NCBI GenBank assembly: GCA_040381475.1
Contig: JBEIHH010000031.1
Span: 1 to 27,490 of the forward strand
Origin: JAIBBG01 sp040381475
GTDB lineage: Bacteria > Bacteroidota > Bacteroidia > Flavobacteriales_D > Sanyastnellaceae
Reading direction: 5' to 3'
Length of the DNA: 27,490 nt
The translations under genes were made by a program, and so were the position numbers. The notes under the pieces are model-generated. The model saw nothing but the letters and a program-made list of their open reading frames with translations. It was not told the origin of the DNA and ran no database searches. The stretch's first letter is position 1. Every line of letters starts with the position of its first letter. Of the stretch, positions 23,700-27,490 are shown one piece after another.

Positions 23700-24875
23700 A
23701 TGCAGATAATTCTATTTGAAGATAAAAAATGGTCAAACTTTCTGCCTCTCGTCTACACCCGACCTTTGGGTGATATGCGAATTGGTATTTTGAAAATTGC
23801 CGACAAATACGCTAGAATTTTTGGATGCGATGTAAGTCATGAAACGCGAGCTTCGCTGCGGTTTGTTTTCCCACCTTCGGAGAAAAAAGTCGTTCTGCAT
23901 ATCAATGCCAGGCTATTACCTGACACACAAGTAGTCAGGGCTATTCAAAATCTGTTACCGGGGCAGTCGCTTCAATGGAAAGATACGACACTTGCGACCA
24001 ACGGACTCTCCTCCGGTGATCAGGTTATAACTTATGAAGGCGAGCCGCTACTCCTGGAACAGGTTACCGATTTATTTTCTCTGAATGGGAAAGCCCTGAA
24101 TCTTGATTTTGAATTGTGTAGTAAGGATAAAAAAAGTGAGCCGCTTCATCCATCGAATGTCTTGATCGGTGACAGTGATAAACTTTTTATCGCTCCCGGA
24201 GCTAAGGTGTATGCTTCCTCTATCAATACAACAGAAGGTCCTGTTTACATTGATTCTGATGCTGAAGTCATGGAAGGATCTCATATCCGCGGGCCTTTTT
24301 ATCTCGGAGAACATGCAACTTTGAAAATGGCATCCAAGATTTACGGACCCACGACCATCGGTCCACATTGCAAGGTTGGTGGTGAAGTTTCGAATTGTGT
24401 CATTTTTGGATACTCTAACAAGGCACATGACGGATTTATCGGCAATTCTGTGCTTGGTGAATGGTGCAACCTTGGCGCCGATACCAACACTTCAAACCTG
24501 AAGAATAACTATTCTGTGGTGCGGAGCTGGAATTATACTCACCAGCGTTACGAAGACACAGGTCTAACTTTCTGTGGATTGGTAATGGCCGATCACAGCA
24601 AATGTGGAATCAATACAATGTTCAATACAGGAACAGTCGTGGGTGTGAGCGCCAATATTTTCGGAGGAAGTTTTCCTCCCAAGCATATTCCTTCCTTTAC
24701 ATGGGGTGGAAGTGGTGGATTTGAAGAATACAGCCTGATTAAATCCCTTGAAACTGCCCGGAGGGTATTTGAAAGGAGGAATCTTGAACTGACATCGGAG
24801 ATGGCGCAATTGCTGACAGAAATATTCAATCATACCGCACCCCATAGGAATAATGCGCCACAAAGTCAGGATTAA
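23700..24875 (+). CDS. GlmU-like sugar nucleotidyltransferase/N-acetyltransferase (Bacteroidota type)
   Basis: This 391-residue protein matches the alternative GlmU found in Bacteroidota, proposed to act as UDP-GlcNAc diphosphorylase and glucosamine-1-phosphate acetyltransferase. The N-terminal part (about 1-160) is a reduced nucleotidyltransferase-like domain beginning MQIILFEDKKW with RPLGDMRIGI. The second part (about 165-330) is a left-handed beta-helix. It carries the GlmU-like acetyltransferase run SNKAHDGFIGNSVLG, then EWCNLGADTNTSNLKNNY. A C-terminal helical tail follows. It would supply UDP-GlcNAc to the sugar pathways upstream as well as to peptidoglycan and LPS. The ATG at 23700 is preferred over an upstream TTG because of the -7 box. 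The gene has its own promoter, so it need not be co-regulated with the sugar cluster. Confidence 0.85.
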   Translation: MQIILFEDKKWSNFLPLVYTRPLGDMRIGILKIADKYARIFGCDVSHETRASLRFVFPPSEKKVVLHINARLLPDTQVVRAIQNLLPGQSLQWKDTTLATNGLSSGDQVITYEGEPLLLEQVTDLFSLNGKALNLDFELCSKDKKSEPLHPSNVLIGDSDKLFIAPGAKVYASSINTTEGPVYIDSDAEVMEGSHIRGPFYLGEHATLKMASKIYGPTTIGPHCKVGGEVSNCVIFGYSNKAHDGFIGNSVLGEWCNLGADTNTSNLKNNYSVVRSWNYTHQRYEDTGLTFCGLVMADHSKCGINTMFNTGTVVGVSANIFGGSFPPKHIPSFTWGGSGGFEEYSLIKSLETARRVFERRNLELTSEMAQLLTEIFNHTAPHRNNAPQSQD

Positions 24876-24937
24876 ACCGGTGGCACGCGAATTGGCCTGA
24901 GGCGTCACAATTGTTTCCAGCCGGATGGCAAACGGAA

Positions 24938-24954
24938 TTACTTAATTGAAGTAA
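24938..24954. repeat. Inverted repeat abutting the lon start codon
   Basis: TTACTT and AAGTAA flank a five-base spacer and end one base before the ATG at 24956. It could be a small operator or a hairpin affecting initiation. The six-base arms are short enough that chance cannot be excluded. Confidence 0.3.
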
Positions 24955-24955
24955 C

Positions 24956-25399
24956 ATGAGCGAAAAGAACGAATACTATTTCAACGATCAGGAAGTTCCT
25001 GATCACGAATATATACCCCTCATATCAGCGGAAGATGAAGAGCAAATGGATAAAGTGCACACTCCGGAAGTGTTGCCTTTATTGCCATTGCGCAATACCG
25101 TTCTGTTTCCGGGAGTGGTGATTCCAATCACTGTGGGTCGTGATAAAAGCATCAAATTGGTGCAGGAAGCGAACAAAGGAAGCAAGATCATTGGTGTGGT
25201 ATCGCAGGTGAATCCGGATACAGATGAACCATCATTCGAAGACCTGCACCGAATTGGGACCCAGGCTACCATCATGCGCATGTTGCGCATGCCCGATGGC
25301 AGCACGACAGTAATTCTTCAAGGCAAAAAACGTTTTGAAATCACAGGCCTGGTGGATACAGAGCCTTATTTTACTGCTCAGGTTATTGACTTTCCTTAA
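24956..25399 (+). CDS. Lon N-terminal fragment (before the in-frame stop)
   Basis: This 147-residue piece holds an acidic N-terminal extension and the first part of the Lon N domain (LPLLPLRNTVLFPGVVIP, then VILQGKKRFEITG). It stops inside that domain and has no catalytic part. On its own it could at most bind substrates. Confidence 0.7.
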   Translation: MSEKNEYYFNDQEVPDHEYIPLISAEDEEQMDKVHTPEVLPLLPLRNTVLFPGVVIPITVGRDKSIKLVQEANKGSKIIGVVSQVNPDTDEPSFEDLHRIGTQATIMRMLRMPDGSTTVILQGKKRFEITGLVDTEPYFTAQVIDFP

Positions 25400-25435
25400 A
25401 CGAACCGCAACGACTCCAGCAAGGAACAACAGGCA

Positions 25436-27394
25436 TTGTTTGAATCGCTGAAAGAGGCGGCCCTGAAGATTATTTCTTTGACGCCTGATATACCGAATGA
25501 GGCGTCAGTAGCCGTAAAAAATATCAGCGGACTAAGTTTCCTAACCAACTTCATATCGTCGAATATGAAGGTGCCCTCAGCCGAAAAGCAGGCACTGCTC
25601 GAAGTAGCTGATCTGGAAGAACGCGCCAAAAGAGCTTTGGAAATGTTGAACAAAGAGCTGCAAATGCTCGAAATGAAGAATGAAATTCAGCGCAAAGTCC
25701 ACACTGATATTTCCAAGCAGCAAAGGGAATATTTTCTGCATCAGCAGATGAAGCAGATTCAGGATGAACTTGGAGCCAATCCACTCAAGGAGGAAATTGA
25801 AGAAAAGAAAAAGCGCGCTGCTTCCAAGAATTGGCCGGAGCATGTGGCCAAAGCTTTTGTAAAAGAAATCGGAAAGCTGGAACGCATGAATCCGCAGGCA
25901 GGAGAATACAGTGTGCAGGCGAATTATGTGGATACCCTGCTTGACTTGCCTTGGCAAGATCACAGTGAAGATAACTTCGATCTGAAACACGCGAAAGAAG
26001 TGTTGGATCGTGATCACTTCGGACTTGAAAAAGTGAAAGAAAGAATCATCGAACACCTGGCAGTACTCAAGATCAAAGGCGACATGAAAGCGCCGATCAT
26101 TTGCTTGTACGGCCCTCCCGGTGTAGGTAAAACTTCCATCGGTAAATCTCTGGCTGAAGCCTTGGGAAGAAAGTATGTTCGCATGGCGCTTGGTGGTTTG
26201 CATGATGAGGCCGAAATCAGGGGTCACCGCAAAACATATATCGGCGCTATGCCTGGAAGAATTCTTCAGTCGCTAAAAAAGGCCGGAACTTCCAATCCTC
26301 TTTTCGTGCTGGATGAAATCGATAAAGTCGGTCAGGGTGTTCACGGAGATCCTTCAAGCGCCTTGCTGGAGGTGCTCGATCCGGAACAAAATCATGCTTT
26401 CTACGACAACTATGTGGAGCTTGATTATGATTTGTCGAAAGTGATGTTCATTGCTACAAGCAATTCACTGGCCACAATTCAACCGGCTTTGCGCGACCGT
26501 CTTGAAATCATTGAGGTGACAGGCTACACAGTAGAGGAAAAACTCGAGATTGCAAAACGCCATCTGGTGCCTAAACAATTGCGTGAAAATGGAATCAAAG
26601 AATCACAGATCACTTTTAACGAAGCGGTAATCACCAAGTTGATTGAAGAATACACCAATGAAAGCGGTGTGCGCTCATTGGAAAAACGCATCGGTAAACT
26701 GGTGCGCAACAGAGCAAAACAAATCGCGCTCGAAGAAAAATTTCAGGTTGAAGTTTCTGCGGAGGAGGTATTGAAGGTACTTGGTCCTTCCTATGAAAAG
26801 GACAAATATGCCGACAACGATACAGCAGGCGTAGTAACCGGTTTGGCGTGGACTCCAACCGGAGGTGATATTCTTTTTATCGAAACTTCTCTTACCAAAG
26901 GAACAGGCAAGCTAACGCTTACAGGTAATCTCGGTGATGTCATGAAAGAAAGCGCTGTCATTGCACTTGAATATCTCAAGGCACATTCTGATATGCTCAG
27001 CATCGAACAGGAAATATTCGATAAATGGAATGTCCATATTCACGTGCCTCAAGGGGCTGTCCCCAAGGACGGTCCATCAGCAGGTATCACATTGCTGACT
27101 GCTTTGGCTTCTGCATTTACCCAGCGGAAGGTGAAAAAATATCTTGCCATGACTGGTGAAATTACGCTTCGCGGAAAAGTGCTTCCGGTTGGAGGAATCA
27201 AAGAGAAAATCCTCGCTGCCAAGCGCGCAGGTATCAAAGAAATCGTATTGAGTGAAAGAAACAGAAAAGACATCGAGGAGATCAACGAACGTTATCTCAA
27301 AGGTCTTAAGTTTCATTATGTCACCGAGATGTACGAAGTAGTGGAAAAGGCCTTGCTCAAAGAAAAAGTGTTGAATGCATTGCGCGTGGCTTAA
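25436..27394 (+). CDS. Lon AAA+ and protease fragment (after the in-frame stop)
   Basis: This 652-residue piece contains the rest of the N domain with its coiled coil (about residues 50-125), the AAA+ module (Walker A at about 226-234) and the full Ser-Lys protease domain. The first usable codon is TTG at 25436. AAGGA at 25421-25425 lies 10 bases before it and looks like a ribosome binding site, but those bases also encode conserved-frame residues, and Bacteroidota rely little on such sites. The next ATG is 25565. If translated, it would be a Lon lacking about half its substrate-binding domain. Confidence 0.6.
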   Translation: MFESLKEAALKIISLTPDIPNEASVAVKNISGLSFLTNFISSNMKVPSAEKQALLEVADLEERAKRALEMLNKELQMLEMKNEIQRKVHTDISKQQREYFLHQQMKQIQDELGANPLKEEIEEKKKRAASKNWPEHVAKAFVKEIGKLERMNPQAGEYSVQANYVDTLLDLPWQDHSEDNFDLKHAKEVLDRDHFGLEKVKERIIEHLAVLKIKGDMKAPIICLYGPPGVGKTSIGKSLAEALGRKYVRMALGGLHDEAEIRGHRKTYIGAMPGRILQSLKKAGTSNPLFVLDEIDKVGQGVHGDPSSALLEVLDPEQNHAFYDNYVELDYDLSKVMFIATSNSLATIQPALRDRLEIIEVTGYTVEEKLEIAKRHLVPKQLRENGIKESQITFNEAVITKLIEEYTNESGVRSLEKRIGKLVRNRAKQIALEEKFQVEVSAEEVLKVLGPSYEKDKYADNDTAGVVTGLAWTPTGGDILFIETSLTKGTGKLTLTGNLGDVMKESAVIALEYLKAHSDMLSIEQEIFDKWNVHIHVPQGAVPKDGPSAGITLLTALASAFTQRKVKKYLAMTGEITLRGKVLPVGGIKEKILAAKRAGIKEIVLSERNRKDIEEINERYLKGLKFHYVTEMYEVVEKALLKEKVLNALRVA

Positions 27395-27490
27395 CTCCTT
27401 CAAAGGTTTTTTGTACGCTTGAATTCGAATAAGTGCGTTTTCAATACACGATTTGGTATGATATCAAGCGTGCTTTTGAACCCCCATGCA

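Larger units (their letters stand above)
24956..27394 (+). pseudogene. lon: ATP-dependent protease Lon, interrupted by an in-frame TAA
   Basis: The reading frame from 24956 to 27394 is 813 codons including the last stop, the normal length for a Bacteroidota Lon. It is broken only by TAA at 25397-25399. Frame and conservation carry on unchanged after it: the codons read IDFP, stop, TNRNDSSKEQQALFESL, so no base is inserted or lost. One substitution from GAA (Glu, common at this place in homologues) would explain it. All functional parts are intact: the substrate-binding N domain (broken in its middle), Walker A GPPGVGKTS, Walker B FVLDEID, Ser in PKDGPSAG (codon 27077-27079) and Lys in GGIKEK. 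Lon degrades misfolded and regulatory proteins in the cytoplasm. Alternatives are a sequencing error, a recent null mutation, readthrough, or a functional split gene. Confidence 0.85.

Noticed and set aside
25577..26227. 216-codon open frame on the minus strand
   Set aside because: It is antisense to the conserved coiled-coil and AAA+ region of lon and reads as low-complexity Phe/His-rich sequence.
24956..27394. Frameshift in lon
   Set aside because: The parts on both sides of the stop are in the same frame, so it is a nonsense codon rather than an insertion or deletion.

Overview
The window comes from a member of the Bacteroidota, probably near the Flavobacteriales. I infer this from two large secreted proteins ending in the gliding-motility/type IX secretion C-terminal domain (CHU_C), from SprB-type and Ig/PKD-like repeats, from the Bacteroidota-specific GlmU-like protein, from a TatA of the Bacteroidota type, and from -7 promoter boxes of the form TAnnTTTG. 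No tRNA, rRNA, CRISPR array, insertion sequence or phage gene is visible. No gene-free stretch exceeds 300 bases.

Layout. Positions 118-10235 are mostly minus strand: a Kup potassium transporter, an ABC exporter, an asparagine-synthase-type amidotransferase directly behind a CpcT/CpeT-family lipoprotein, and a 1070-residue choice-of-anchor L/CHU_C surface protein with a strong terminator. A small tatA lies on the plus strand at 2166. From 10414 onward everything is on the plus strand: a methyltransferase; an oxidoreductase and an acetyltransferase of the WbpB/WbpD type; a second CHU_C protein with SprB repeats; then a tight five-gene operon at 15556-19964 (C3-type sugar aminotransferase, ATP-grasp ligase, amidohydrolase, polyprenyl-phosphate glycosyltransferase, four-helix EamA/SMR-like transporter) closed by a terminator. 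A second sugar block follows at 20201-23576 (SDR dehydratase/epimerase, UDP-sugar 6-dehydrogenase, C4-type aminotransferase). A GlmU-like UDP-GlcNAc enzyme and the Lon protease gene end the window.

How the genes fit together. The GlmU-like enzyme could supply UDP-GlcNAc. The 6-dehydrogenase, oxidoreductase, C3 aminotransferase and acetyltransferase together resemble the WbpA-B-E-D route to a di-N-acetylated glucuronate. The SDR and C4 aminotransferase could make a second, 4-amino sugar. The five-gene operon resembles the logic of the Arn (L-Ara4N) system: an amino sugar is N-modified, trimmed, loaded onto a polyprenyl phosphate and flipped. Here an ATP-grasp enzyme and a TIM-barrel amidohydrolase take the place of the Arn formyltransferase and deformylase. 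That operon is my best candidate for an undescribed system. Its proximity to two type IX secretion cargo genes raises the possibility that it makes part of the glycolipid anchoring such cargo.

The clearest anomaly is lon: one in-frame TAA at 25397-25399 splits an otherwise intact 812-codon reading frame. It may be a real nonsense mutation, a sequencing error, or a true split or readthrough gene.
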